Shown one piece after another: positions 28,757-36,442 of a stretch of DNA of 64,000 bases (within the stretch, counting starts at the first letter, position 1; each line of letters starts with the position of its first letter). A model generated the notes under the pieces. It saw only the letters and a list, made by a program, of their open reading frames with translations, did not search any database and was not told the DNA's origin. Both the position numbers and the translations under genes were made by a program. This DNA comes from Methyloversatilis discipulorum (lineage in GTDB: Bacteria > Pseudomonadota > Gammaproteobacteria > Burkholderiales > Rhodocyclaceae), in NCBI RefSeq assembly GCF_000385375.1, contig NZ_ARVV01000001.1, positions 4,187,016 to 4,251,015 on the forward strand. The letters run 5' to 3'.

Positions 28757-29863
28757 TCAAGGCTGGGTAAAGCGGATCACGCCGTCCTGCCCGGGCAGGC
28801 GGCGCAGTTGTCCGGCTTGCCACAGATGGTTCAGGTGAGCGATCACCTCTCCCATGGCAAACCGGGTCTGGAAACTGTCGAGTTCGCGCTTGAATAGGCG
28901 CGGCAGCAATTCGAAGGCGTGCCGCGGCTCGTCGCACAGCGCGGCGATCTGGGCGAGGCGCTTGTCGTGGTGCAGGCGCAAGGCATCGACGCGGGCAACC
29001 ACGCCGCGATACGGGTCGCCGTGCGCCGGCAGCACGACGGTGGCCGCAGCGAGCGTGCGGAAACGTTCGATCGAATCGAGGTACTGACCGACGGCGTCGG
29101 TCTCCGGTTCGAAAGGCAGCGTCGGCGTGTTCGGTGAAATGGTGGGCAGCAGCATGTCGCCGGCGATCAGCACCGGGTCGTGCGCGCGGTAGAACGAAAG
29201 ATGCTCGGGCGAGTGACCGTGGCCGACAAGCGCCTCCCAGGCGTCGTCGCCGATGGTGATCACCTCGCCGGGCAGGATGCGGCGCATCGCCACCGGCACC
29301 GAACCTACGGTACGCCGATAGCGCCTGCCTTCGAGCTGCATCGCTTCGGTCTGCGCGGGCGGCAGACCATGCTGACGGAAGAAGTCCGCCATCAGATCGA
29401 TGCCGGATGCCGGCGTGTCACCGAACCATGCCTGCGCGGTCAGGTACTCGCCGAGCGACATCCAGATGCGGGCGCCGGTCTGTTCGGCGAGCCAGTCGCC
29501 CAGACCGAAGTGGTCCGGATGGCAATGGGTGATCAGGATGCGCCGCACGGGACGGCCGGCCAGGTCGCCGGACAGCGCCTGCAGCCAGTTGGCGCGCGTC
29601 GCGTCGTCGGGGAAGCCGGCATCGACCAGGGTCCAGCAGGGGCCGTGCTCGTCCTGGTCCTCGATCGCCCAGACGTTTACATGACCGGGCGCGAAGGCGA
29701 CCGGCATGCGCAGCCAGTGCACGCCGCGCACCACCGGCGCGAGCCGGCCGGGTTGCGGCGCACTCGCGGGATGCTGTTCGAGAACGGGATCGTGGGCGGA
29801 CACGGCGGTCGGTGTGGGCCAGGATACTGAAGTCCTTGAATGGTAACCCGAAACGCGGCCCAT
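28757..29863 (-). CDS. MBL-fold metallo-hydrolase, upstream of phaC
   Basis: This 368-residue metallo-beta-lactamase-fold protein has the metal motif THCHPDHFGLG (His113-x-His115-x-Asp117-His118). It also shows a GHGHSPEHLSFY histidine, LIAGDMLLP (bridging Asp) and VVLPAHGDPY. A C-terminal helical winged segment resembles the MBL proteins that act on thioesters or lactones. The start is uncertain: ATG 29863 is used, TTG 29875 or GTG 29803 are alternatives and none has a clear ribosome site. Linkage to phaC suggests acyl-CoA or hydroxyacid turnover, but this is inferred. Confidence 0.8.
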   Translation of the reverse strand: MGRVSGYHSRTSVSWPTPTAVSAHDPVLEQHPASAPQPGRLAPVVRGVHWLRMPVAFAPGHVNVWAIEDQDEHGPCWTLVDAGFPDDATRANWLQALSGDLAGRPVRRILITHCHPDHFGLGDWLAEQTGARIWMSLGEYLTAQAWFGDTPASGIDLMADFFRQHGLPPAQTEAMQLEGRRYRRTVGSVPVAMRRILPGEVITIGDDAWEALVGHGHSPEHLSFYRAHDPVLIAGDMLLPTISPNTPTLPFEPETDAVGQYLDSIERFRTLAAATVVLPAHGDPYRGVVARVDALRLHHDKRLAQIAALCDEPRHAFELLPRLFKRELDSFQTRFAMGEVIAHLNHLWQAGQLRRLPGQDGVIRFTQP

Positions 29864-29978
29864 TGTGCAGTGCAATATCAGGTGCTGCGTCAGCCTGTTG
29901 CTACACTCGCGCGTCGGCGACGGAACGCCCCGTGCGTTACCGCATCACAGACCCATGAGCCGATAACGGAGGAGACCC

Positions 29979-30302
29979 ATGCGCGCTGCGATCACCCTGC
30001 TGGCCTTGCTGATGACCCTGCCCGTGCGGGCGGAGGACGAGGACCCGACCCGGTTCGTTACCTTCAGCCAGGATTTCGCCGCCAGCTGCGTCTCGCGCAA
30101 TTCGGTGCAGTTGCTGGTCGGGAACAGCCACCCGAGTCGCACGGTGATGGTGTGGCTGGACCGCTACCACATGGGTGTGGGCACCGGCGACCGCTCGAAA
30201 ACCGAAATGAAGCCGGGTGCCGAACCGGTGCCGCTGGGCTGTTCGCGCACGCTGGACGGCCCGCAGGAATGGCGCGTCGTGAAGGCCAAGTTCGTCGACT
30301 GA
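29979..30302 (+). CDS. Small secreted protein, function unknown
   Basis: This 107-residue protein has a signal peptide (1-18, cleavage near VRA-E). The mature domain is short and beta-rich, with two cysteines (AASCVSRN and VPLGCSRT) that could pair and the segment SHPSRTVMVWLDRYHMGVGT. A strong GGAGGAG ribosome site precedes the ATG. It is divergent from the metallo-hydrolase gene. No family was recognised; the fold could be a small immunoglobulin-like domain. Confidence 0.75.
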   Translation: MRAAITLLALLMTLPVRAEDEDPTRFVTFSQDFAASCVSRNSVQLLVGNSHPSRTVMVWLDRYHMGVGTGDRSKTEMKPGAEPVPLGCSRTLDGPQEWRVVKAKFVD

Positions 30303-30392
30303 GTCATCGAGCGAGGGGGCGATCAACCCTGCCCGTACGCGCGCCGCGCGTGCATACTTCGCTCTCCCGATTTCCGACTTCCGGTTGCACAC

Positions 30393-30953
30393 ATGCGTGT
30401 CTGTGTCTTCTGCGGTTCACGCAGCGGTGATTCCCCGATCTACGCGGAAGCGGCGCACATCCTCGGCACGCTGCTCGCCGTGCGTGGTCATGGCCTGGTC
30501 TATGGCGGCGGCAACATCGGCCTGATGGGTCTGATCGCCGACGCCGCGCTCGACGCCGGCGGCGAGGTGATCGGCGTGATCCCGCAGCATCTGCTCGAAC
30601 GCGAGGTGGCACACGCCAACCTGACGCAGCTGCATGTGGTCGACAGCATGCATACGCGCAAGGCGCTGATGGCTGACCTGTCCGATCTGTTCATCGCCGC
30701 ACCCGGCGGCTTTGGCACTCTGGACGAACTGTGCGAAATTCTCACCTGGGCGCAGCTCGGGCTGCACCATAAACCCTGTGGACTGCTCAACGTGGCCGGC
30801 TATTTCGATCCGCTGCTTGCCATGTTCGACCAGGCGACCCGCGAGGGCTTTCTCAGCGCGCCGCACCGGCAGCTGATCATTTCAGACGAAGATCCGATCC
30901 GCCTGCTCGACCGGCTGGCGGCCGGCGTGACGACCGGGAGTGAAACCGCATGA
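30393..30953 (+). CDS. LOG family (TIGR00730) phosphoribohydrolase
   Basis: This 186-residue Rossmann-type protein has [10 protein letters not shown] at the start, [11 protein letters not shown] and the catalytic PGGFGTLDE motif (residues 104-112). Family members cleave nucleoside 5'-monophosphates such as cytokinin ribotides or AMP to base plus ribose phosphate; the bacterial role is often nucleotide recycling. The last four bases overlap the next gene's ATG (ATGA), indicating coupling. Confidence 0.92.
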   Translation: MRVCVFCGSRSGDSPIYAEAAHILGTLLAVRGHGLVYGGGNIGLMGLIADAALDAGGEVIGVIPQHLLEREVAHANLTQLHVVDSMHTRKALMADLSDLFIAAPGGFGTLDELCEILTWAQLGLHHKPCGLLNVAGYFDPLLAMFDQATREGFLSAPHRQLIISDEDPIRLLDRLAAGVTTGSETA

Positions 30954-31333
30954 AGTCTGACTGGAACCGCCCGCTGCTGACCTGCATTGCCGCGCTGCTG
31001 CCGTGCACCGTCCATGCCGCAGAGCCGACCACATGGCTGCGGCCGGTCGACCTGATCGAGGCGGTGCCGCTGCTCAACGAGGGCGGACGCGCCGGCTACG
31101 GTCGCTTCCTGCAGGTCACGCTGCGCCCGCGCGCGTTCGCGTTGAACATGAACGGCGACTGGGCGTGGAACGCCGGCGACGACGCCGCCAGCGAAGCGAT
31201 CGCCGCCTGCGAGGCGCAGGGCCTGCCCTGCCAGCTGTACGCGGTCGACGACGAGGTGGTCATGCCGGGCTTCGAACTGGGTGCGCCGCTGCGCGCGCTC
31301 GGCGGCCATCTGGTGCAGGGAGCCGCACCTTGA
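30950..31333 (+). CDS. Secreted hypothetical protein
   Basis: This 127-residue protein has a signal peptide (to about residue 23, TVHA-A). The C-terminal half ([18 protein letters not shown], then [13 protein letters not shown]) resembles small domains in which a helix with one Cys packs on a strand with another. No family was named. It starts inside the LOG stop codon, and its stop shares one base with the next gene's ATG. Confidence 0.72.
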   Translation: MKSDWNRPLLTCIAALLPCTVHAAEPTTWLRPVDLIEAVPLLNEGGRAGYGRFLQVTLRPRAFALNMNGDWAWNAGDDAASEAIAACEAQGLPCQLYAVDDEVVMPGFELGAPLRALGGHLVQGAAP

Positions 31334-32124
31334 TGCGGGACCCGAACGCGCTGGTGCTGACCGAAATCGTCGACGGCATCGGCATCGTCACGCTTAACCG
31401 GCCGGACCACCACAACCTGCTCGATGCGTCGCTCGCCGAATCGCTGATCGCGGCCATCGACGACATGGTTGCGCACGCCGATGTGCGCCTGCTCGTGCTG
31501 TCGGCGCTGGGTGACAGCTTCAGCATCGGTGCCGACCCGATGGAACTCGAACGCAGCGGTCTGATGGCAGTCGAGCCGGCGCTGGCGGCGCGGCTGATGC
31601 GCACGGTCAGCGAGTGCATACGCCCGGTGGTGGCCCGCGTGCAGGGCCCGGCGATCGGCATCGGGGCCGGTCTGATCGCCGCCTGCGACGTCGCCATCGC
31701 CAGTTTCGACGCGCACTTCGCATTCGACGAGGTGCGCACCGGCCAGGTGCCGGCGGTGATCGCGCCCTATGTGATGGCGGCCATCGGCCCGGCGCGGGCG
31801 CGCCGCTACTTCCTGACCGGCGAGCGCTTTTCCGCGTCCGAGGCCTACCGTATCGGCCTGCTGTCGGAGATCGTCGCCTCGGCCGAACACCTGGACGACG
31901 CCGTCGGCGAGGTGGTCGACGCGCTGCTTCTCGGCGGCCCGCGTGCGCAGCAGCAGATCAAGCTGCTGGTGCGTGCTCTCGGCCGGCCGCGCGCCGACGA
32001 GAAAACGCTCGATCACGCGGTCGAGATGGAAAACCGCATCGATACCGGCGCCGAGGCGCAGGAGGGACTGGACGCGCTGTTCGCTCGCCGCCGTCCCGGC
32101 TGGGTGCCGGCCGGGACGGCGTGA
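31333..32124 (+). CDS. liuC: Enoyl-CoA hydratase, probably methylglutaconyl-CoA hydratase
   Basis: This is a 263-residue crotonase-fold enzyme. The CoA/oxyanion motifs are DSFSIGADPMELE and GPAIGIGAGLIAACDVAIA. The segment TGQVPAVIAPYVMAAIGPAR matches the LiuC/GnyH branch that hydrates 3-methylglutaconyl-CoA to HMG-CoA. It is coupled by TGATG to HMG-CoA lyase, the next step in leucine breakdown, which supports the assignment. The start at 31333 ignores a longer frame shadowing the upstream gene. The rest of a liu cluster is not present here. Confidence 0.85.
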   Translation: MRDPNALVLTEIVDGIGIVTLNRPDHHNLLDASLAESLIAAIDDMVAHADVRLLVLSALGDSFSIGADPMELERSGLMAVEPALAARLMRTVSECIRPVVARVQGPAIGIGAGLIAACDVAIASFDAHFAFDEVRTGQVPAVIAPYVMAAIGPARARRYFLTGERFSASEAYRIGLLSEIVASAEHLDDAVGEVVDALLLGGPRAQQQIKLLVRALGRPRADEKTLDHAVEMENRIDTGAEAQEGLDALFARRRPGWVPAGTA

Positions 32125-33026
32125 TGGGTGCGCTGCCCGCCCGCGTACGCATCGTCGAGGTGGGGCCGCGCGACGGCCTGCAGAACGAACGCGTCGCACT
32201 GTCCATCGACGACAGGCTGGCGCTGATCGCGAAACTGGTCGACGCCGGCCTGGTCGATATCGAAGCCGGCGCCTTCGTGTCGCCCAAGCGCGTGCCGAAC
32301 ATGGCGGGCAGCGGCGAACTGATGAAACGTCTGCCGCGCAGCAGTGGCGTGAGCTACCCCTGCCTGGTGCCGAACGACACCGGACTGGACGCCGCGCTGG
32401 AAGCCGGCTGCCGCGACATCGCCGTTTTCGCCGCGGTGTCGGAAACGTTTTCGCAGCGCAATACCGCCTGCAGCATCGCCGAATCGATGGCGCGCCTGCG
32501 TGCGGTGGCGCGGCGCGCGCTGGACAGCAATGTGCGGGTGCGCGGCTACCTGTCCTGCGTGATCGGCTGTCCGTACGAAGGGCCGATCGCCGCCGGCATC
32601 GTTGCCGACATGGCGCTGCAGCTGATCGACATGGGTTGCCATGAAGTCAGTCTGGGCGACACCACCGGCATCGGCACACCGGAGCAGATCCGGCGGCTGA
32701 TCGACGCGGTGTCGGCGCGGGTGCCGGTGCACCGGCTGGCCGGTCATTTCCACGATACCTGGGGCATGGGCGTGGCGAATGTGTACGCTGCACTGCAGTC
32801 CGGCGTCGCGGTGTTCGACGCCTCGGTCGGCGGCCTGGGCGGTTGCCCGTTCGCACCGGGTGCCAGCGGCAATGTGGCAACCGAGGACGTGGTGTATATG
32901 CTGGAAGGTGCCGGTGTCGTCACCGGCGTGGATCTCGGGAAGCTGGTCGGCGCGGCGCGCTGGGTCAGCGACCGGCTGGACAGACAGGTGGCGTCGCGCG
33001 TCGCGCGCGCCTACAGGACGGAATAG
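32124..33026 (+). CDS. mvaB: Hydroxymethylglutaryl-CoA lyase
   Basis: This 300-residue TIM-barrel lyase splits HMG-CoA to acetyl-CoA and acetoacetate. Motifs visible are EVGPRDGLQNE near the start, the GDTTGIGTP strand, HFHDTWGMG metal ligands and the catalytic-Cys loop GLGGCPFAPGASGN. It is the final step of leucine/isovalerate catabolism and follows the LiuC-like hydratase with stop and start overlapping by one base. The DUF1289 gene begins on the base after its stop. Confidence 0.95.
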   Translation: MGALPARVRIVEVGPRDGLQNERVALSIDDRLALIAKLVDAGLVDIEAGAFVSPKRVPNMAGSGELMKRLPRSSGVSYPCLVPNDTGLDAALEAGCRDIAVFAAVSETFSQRNTACSIAESMARLRAVARRALDSNVRVRGYLSCVIGCPYEGPIAAGIVADMALQLIDMGCHEVSLGDTTGIGTPEQIRRLIDAVSARVPVHRLAGHFHDTWGMGVANVYAALQSGVAVFDASVGGLGGCPFAPGASGNVATEDVVYMLEGAGVVTGVDLGKLVGAARWVSDRLDRQVASRVARAYRTE

Positions 33027-33218
33027 ATGGTTGCATCACCTTGCACCGGCGTGTGCACACTCGACCGACAGCTCGGCATCTGTGTCGGCTGCCTGCGCTC
33101 GCGCGACGAAATCGCCTGCTGGGGCTCGACCACTGATGAAGTGCGGCTGCAGATACTCGAGCGCATCCGCGAACGGGAAGCGCAGGGCCACCGGCGCGTG
33201 GCGCCGGCAGCCGAGTGA
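33027..33218 (+). CDS. DUF1289 family small cysteine protein
   Basis: This 63-residue protein has four cysteines in the pattern SPCTGVCTLD...ICVGCLRSRDEIACW, characteristic of DUF1289. They probably bind a metal (zinc or iron). It starts directly after the HMG-CoA lyase stop, so it is probably translated from the same message. Its cellular role is not known. Confidence 0.88.
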   Translation: MVASPCTGVCTLDRQLGICVGCLRSRDEIACWGSTTDEVRLQILERIREREAQGHRRVAPAAE

Positions 33219-33233
33219 GCAACAAACCGACCT

Positions 33234-33407
33234 TCAGTTTTCGCGTCGCCGCCGCGGCTCGCTGGTACTGCCGTCAGGCGCCGGCGCGTCGCGCGAACCC
33301 GGTGCGCCCTGGGCCGGCTGTGAGCGCGACTGGAGTGCGGCTCGCTCGGCTTCGCGCTCGGCACGGCGACGATTGGCCTGGCTGCGCTGGAGTCTGAGAT
33401 ATCGCAT
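33234..33407 (-). CDS. Small Arg-rich protein, unrecognised
   Basis: This is a possible 57-residue protein of mostly Arg, Ala, Gln, Glu and Ser. The N-terminal half is a basic amphipathic helix (RRRAEREAERAALQ) and the C-terminal half is disordered. The main support is an AGGTG-type ribosome site (GGAGGTG) 6 bases before ATG 33407. It lies on the opposite strand between the DUF1289 gene and rapZ. It may be a real short gene or chance; no homologue is recognised. Confidence 0.45.
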   Translation of the reverse strand: MRYLRLQRSQANRRRAEREAERAALQSRSQPAQGAPGSRDAPAPDGSTSEPRRRREN

Positions 33408-33615
33408 GGTGAACACCTCCGGTCGGATTGCCCTGCTACACGCCACATCCTGAATCGGATGCAGTCGGGCAGCACATGAGGCAGCATTCGGATGCTGCGT
33501 GCTTTCCGACCGCACTCATTCAGCGTAGTTTCCTCAGACCCAGTGTCAACCATGTTGTTTGCATGAACACGCTTTTTCGCAGGTAAGCCACGTGAATGAA
33601 ACGAGACGCGGCGCG

Positions 33616-34464
33616 ATGCGCCTGGTACTGATCAGCGGCATGTCCGGCTCGGGCAAGAGCGTTGCGCTCAACGTGCTGGAGGACGCCGGATTTTTTTGTG
33701 TCGACAATTTGCCGGCGCCGCTGCTGCCGCAACTGGTCGGCCATCTGCGTGACGCCGGCTACAGCCGCGTCGCGGTCGCGGTCGACGTGCGCTCGGGCAA
33801 GAGCATGAGCGCGTTGCCGCCGATGATGGGCGTGCTGCGCAACGGCACCGAACTGCAGACGCTGTTTCTGGATGCGCGCGACGACGCGCTGATCGCGCGC
33901 TTTTCCGAGACGCGGCGGCGCCACCCGCTGGGCGACGACCAGACCTCGCTGGCCGAAGCGATCCGCCGCGAACGCGATCTGCTCGAACCCATCGTCGCGC
34001 TCGGTCACCGCATCGATACCAGCGACCTGCCGTCGGCAGTGCTGCGCAAATGGGTGCGCGAGCTGGTGCAGATCGACGAGGGCTCCGGCCTGACGCTGAT
34101 GTTCGAATCCTTCGGCTTCAAGCATGGCATCCCGCTCGACGCCGATCTGGTGTTCGACGTGCGCTGCCTGCCCAATCCCCACTACGACCCGATCCTGCGG
34201 CCGCAGACCGGCTGCGATCAGCCGGTGATCGACTATCTGGAGCGCAGTCCGGACGTGCTGCGCATGCGCGACGACATTGCCCGTTTCGTGCACGACTGGC
34301 TGCCCTGCTACATCAAGGACAGCCGCAGCTATCTGACGGTGGCCATCGGCTGTACCGGCGGCCAGCACCGTTCGGTCTACATGACGCAGTGGCTGGCCGA
34401 ACACTTCCGCAAGGAAGCGCGCGTGCTGTTGCGTCACCGTTCGCTGGCTTCGAGCGGCAAATGA
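33616..34464 (+). CDS. rapZ: RNase adapter protein RapZ
   Basis: This 282-residue protein has a Walker [12 protein letters not shown], the [11 protein letters not shown] stretch, TRRRHPL, and the C-terminal RapZ hallmarks [22 protein letters not shown] and [13 protein letters not shown]. In enterobacteria it binds glucosamine-6-phosphate and guides RNase E to GlmZ; in other phyla it also controls envelope sugar metabolism. The ATG at 33616 aligns with other RapZ starts, but GTG 33592 is possible. It overlaps the next gene by ATGA. The usual ptsN/hprK neighbours are absent. Confidence 0.93.
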   Translation: MRLVLISGMSGSGKSVALNVLEDAGFFCVDNLPAPLLPQLVGHLRDAGYSRVAVAVDVRSGKSMSALPPMMGVLRNGTELQTLFLDARDDALIARFSETRRRHPLGDDQTSLAEAIRRERDLLEPIVALGHRIDTSDLPSAVLRKWVRELVQIDEGSGLTLMFESFGFKHGIPLDADLVFDVRCLPNPHYDPILRPQTGCDQPVIDYLERSPDVLRMRDDIARFVHDWLPCYIKDSRSYLTVAIGCTGGQHRSVYMTQWLAEHFRKEARVLLRHRSLASSGK

Positions 34465-34835
34465 CGCGCCTGCGGCCCGGTGACTGGCTGATGATCGCAG
34501 CCGGCCTGGCCGCAACCATCGCCACCACCGCGGCGCAGTGGGGCCGGGCTGCGCCGACGTTGGCTCAGGTGCGCCTAGACGGCCGCATCGTCGCCGAAAT
34601 ACCGCTGAACGGTACGCATCGCGTCGCTATCGCCGGCGCGCTGGCGGCGCAGGGCGAAACCGTGATCGAGGTCGAGCCGGGTCGCGCCCGCGTTGCCGCC
34701 GACCCGGGCCCGCGCCAGTACTGCGTGCATCAGGGCTGGCTGACGCGCGCCGGCGCGGTCGCGGTCTGCGCACCCAGCCACATTTCGCTGCAACTGGCCG
34801 GACCGGACAGCGCGCAGGACACGGTGGCGTTCTGA
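34461..34835 (+). CDS. NusG domain II membrane protein
   Basis: This 124-residue protein has one N-terminal transmembrane helix (about residues 10-30). A short periplasmic NusG-II beta domain follows ([17 protein letters not shown] and [10 protein letters not shown], ending [10 protein letters not shown]), containing two Cys ([14 protein letters not shown]). Such proteins commonly precede Gx transporter genes, as here. It is chained to rapZ and to the next gene by 4-base and 1-base overlaps. Function is unknown. Confidence 0.86.
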   Translation: MTRLRPGDWLMIAAGLAATIATTAAQWGRAAPTLAQVRLDGRIVAEIPLNGTHRVAIAGALAAQGETVIEVEPGRARVAADPGPRQYCVHQGWLTRAGAVAVCAPSHISLQLAGPDSAQDTVAF

Positions 34836-35350
34836 TGAGCACCGCGGTCGAGGTTCAGCCGAGTGCGCGCGACCGTCGCCTGGCGCGCTATGCCGCCGCA
34901 GCGATCGCCGCATCGCTGATAGAGGCGGCAATTCCCAGCCCGCTGCCGGGTGTGAAGCCGGGGCTGGCCAACATCGTCATCCTCATCGTGCTCGCCCGCC
35001 ACGGCTGGCGCGACGCCGCCTGGGTCAGCGTGCTGCGGGTAATCGCCGGTAGTCTGCTGGCCGGGCAGTTCCTCGCGCCCGGTTTTTTCCTCGCCGCCAC
35101 TGGCGCGCTGGTCAGTCTGGCCGTGCTCGGCGCGCTGCAGGCGCTGCCCTGGCGCTGGCTGGGTCCGGTCGGTCGGTCGGTCGCTGCCGCCTTCGCCCAC
35201 ATCGGTGGCCAGCTGGTGCTGGCGCGGCTGTGGCTGGTGCCGCACGACGGCCTGTTCAATCTGACGCCGGTGTTCTTCGCCGCCGCGCTGGTGTTCGGCA
35301 TCGTCAACGGCGTGGTCGCCGACCGGCTGTTGCGGGACAATGCGGCATGA
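34835..35350 (+). CDS. Gx transporter family membrane protein
   Basis: This 171-residue integral membrane protein has about five helices and a conserved loop PLPGVKPGLANIVIL. This is characteristic of the family once called heptaprenyl diphosphate synthase component I, now Gx or ECF-like S components. It may import a small molecule linked to quinone or flavin metabolism; that is an inference. The start overlaps the upstream stop and the end overlaps ubiX by four bases. Confidence 0.85.
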   Translation: MSTAVEVQPSARDRRLARYAAAAIAASLIEAAIPSPLPGVKPGLANIVILIVLARHGWRDAAWVSVLRVIAGSLLAGQFLAPGFFLAATGALVSLAVLGALQALPWRWLGPVGRSVAAAFAHIGGQLVLARLWLVPHDGLFNLTPVFFAAALVFGIVNGVVADRLLRDNAA

Positions 35351-35979
35351 GCCCGACGCCCCGCCCCCCCACGATACTCGTCGCGCTGACCGGCGCCTCC
35401 GGCATGCCCTACGGCCTGCGCCTGACCGAAATGTTGCTGGCCGCCGGCTGCCGCGTCTGGCTGGTGTACTCGCAGGTGGCACAGATCGTTGCCCGGCAGG
35501 AGATGGATGTCGTGCTGCCGGCCAATCCGCAGCAGGCGGCGCGCGAACTGTCGGCCCGCTTCAACGCCGCGCCGGGTCAGCTCGAAGTGTTCGGCCGCGA
35601 GGACTGGAACTGCCCGCCGGCCTCCGGTTCGAACCCGCCCGATGCCATGGTCGTGTGCCCGTGTTCGATGGGCACGCTGGCCGCGATCGCGCACGGTCTG
35701 GCGTCCAACCTGATCGAACGCGCCGCCGACGTGGTCATGAAGGAACGCCGCACCCTCATCCTGGTGCCGCGCGAAACGCCTTTCTCGACGCTGCACCTGG
35801 AAAACATGCTGAGCCTGTCTCGCAACGGTGTAGTCATCCTGCCGCCCTCGCCCGGCTTCTACCAGCAACCGCGCGAGATCGCCGACCTGGTCGACTTCGT
35901 AGTCGCTCGCATCCTCGACCAGCTGCGCGTTCCGCACACGCTGCTGCCGCGCTGGGGCGAGCCGCAAGCCGGCGACTGA
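35347..35979 (+). CDS. ubiX: Flavin prenyltransferase UbiX
   Basis: This 210-residue flavoprotein prenylates FMN to make the cofactor of UbiD decarboxylase in ubiquinone synthesis. The motifs are TGASGMPYGLRLTEM, CPCSMGTLAAIAHGLASNLI, RAADVVMKERR and PRETPFSTLHLENM. Coupled to the Gx gene by ATGA. The window also holds ubiB and ubiK, not ubiD. Confidence 0.96.
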   Translation: MSPTPRPPTILVALTGASGMPYGLRLTEMLLAAGCRVWLVYSQVAQIVARQEMDVVLPANPQQAARELSARFNAAPGQLEVFGREDWNCPPASGSNPPDAMVVCPCSMGTLAAIAHGLASNLIERAADVVMKERRTLILVPRETPFSTLHLENMLSLSRNGVVILPPSPGFYQQPREIADLVDFVVARILDQLRVPHTLLPRWGEPQAGD

Positions 35980-36070
35980 CGCTGTCACACGCCTGACATG
36001 CAGATGAAACAAGCTGAAGGGCTTTCCGGTCGTGCCGCCGCAGGCGACCGGGCACCTCGGGAGCACGCAC

Positions 36071-36412
36071 ATGAAGATGGACAGCCAGCCGCTGGACGGC
36101 GGCATCACCCTGATCCGGCTCGACGGTCGCCTCGACATCGAAGGCGCGGAGACGCTGGACCAGCCGCTCACCTACGCCACCAGCACGCACCCGGCCAAGA
36201 TTGCGATCGATCTGTCGGAAGTGAGCTTTCTCGCCTCGATAGGCATCCGCACGCTGCTGTCGGCGGCGCGCGGCCAGGCCTCGCGTGGCGGCAAGCTGGT
36301 CATGTTCGGTGCGCAGCCGATGATACGGCGCGTGTTGCAGACGGCCGGCGTCGACCAGCTGCTGACGCTGTGCGACGACCTCGACGCCGCCCGCCGGGCG
36401 CTGGCCGACTGA
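36071..36412 (+). CDS. STAS domain anti-sigma factor antagonist
   Basis: This is a 113-residue STAS protein of the SpoIIAA/RsbV type with core strands ITLIRLDGRLDIEGAETL and the phosphorylatable serine Ser56 in VSFLASIGIRTLL. GGGAG precedes the ATG at 36071. It lies 30 bases before a gene carrying both an RsbW-like kinase and a PP2C phosphatase, the two enzymes that switch such antagonists on and off. It should therefore be its substrate. The target (sigma factor or other) is not in the window. Confidence 0.9.
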   Translation: MKMDSQPLDGGITLIRLDGRLDIEGAETLDQPLTYATSTHPAKIAIDLSEVSFLASIGIRTLLSAARGQASRGGKLVMFGAQPMIRRVLQTAGVDQLLTLCDDLDAARRALAD

Positions 36413-36442
36413 AGGCCTGGGCAGACCTCCGTGGAGTGCGCG

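Noticed and set aside
26596..28770. A 724-residue plus-strand frame opposite phaC
   Set aside because: It is antisense to the phaC synthase and lacks any motif.
33215..33397. A plus-strand 60-residue frame after the DUF1289 gene
   Set aside because: No ribosome site; the opposite strand has a better case for a small gene.
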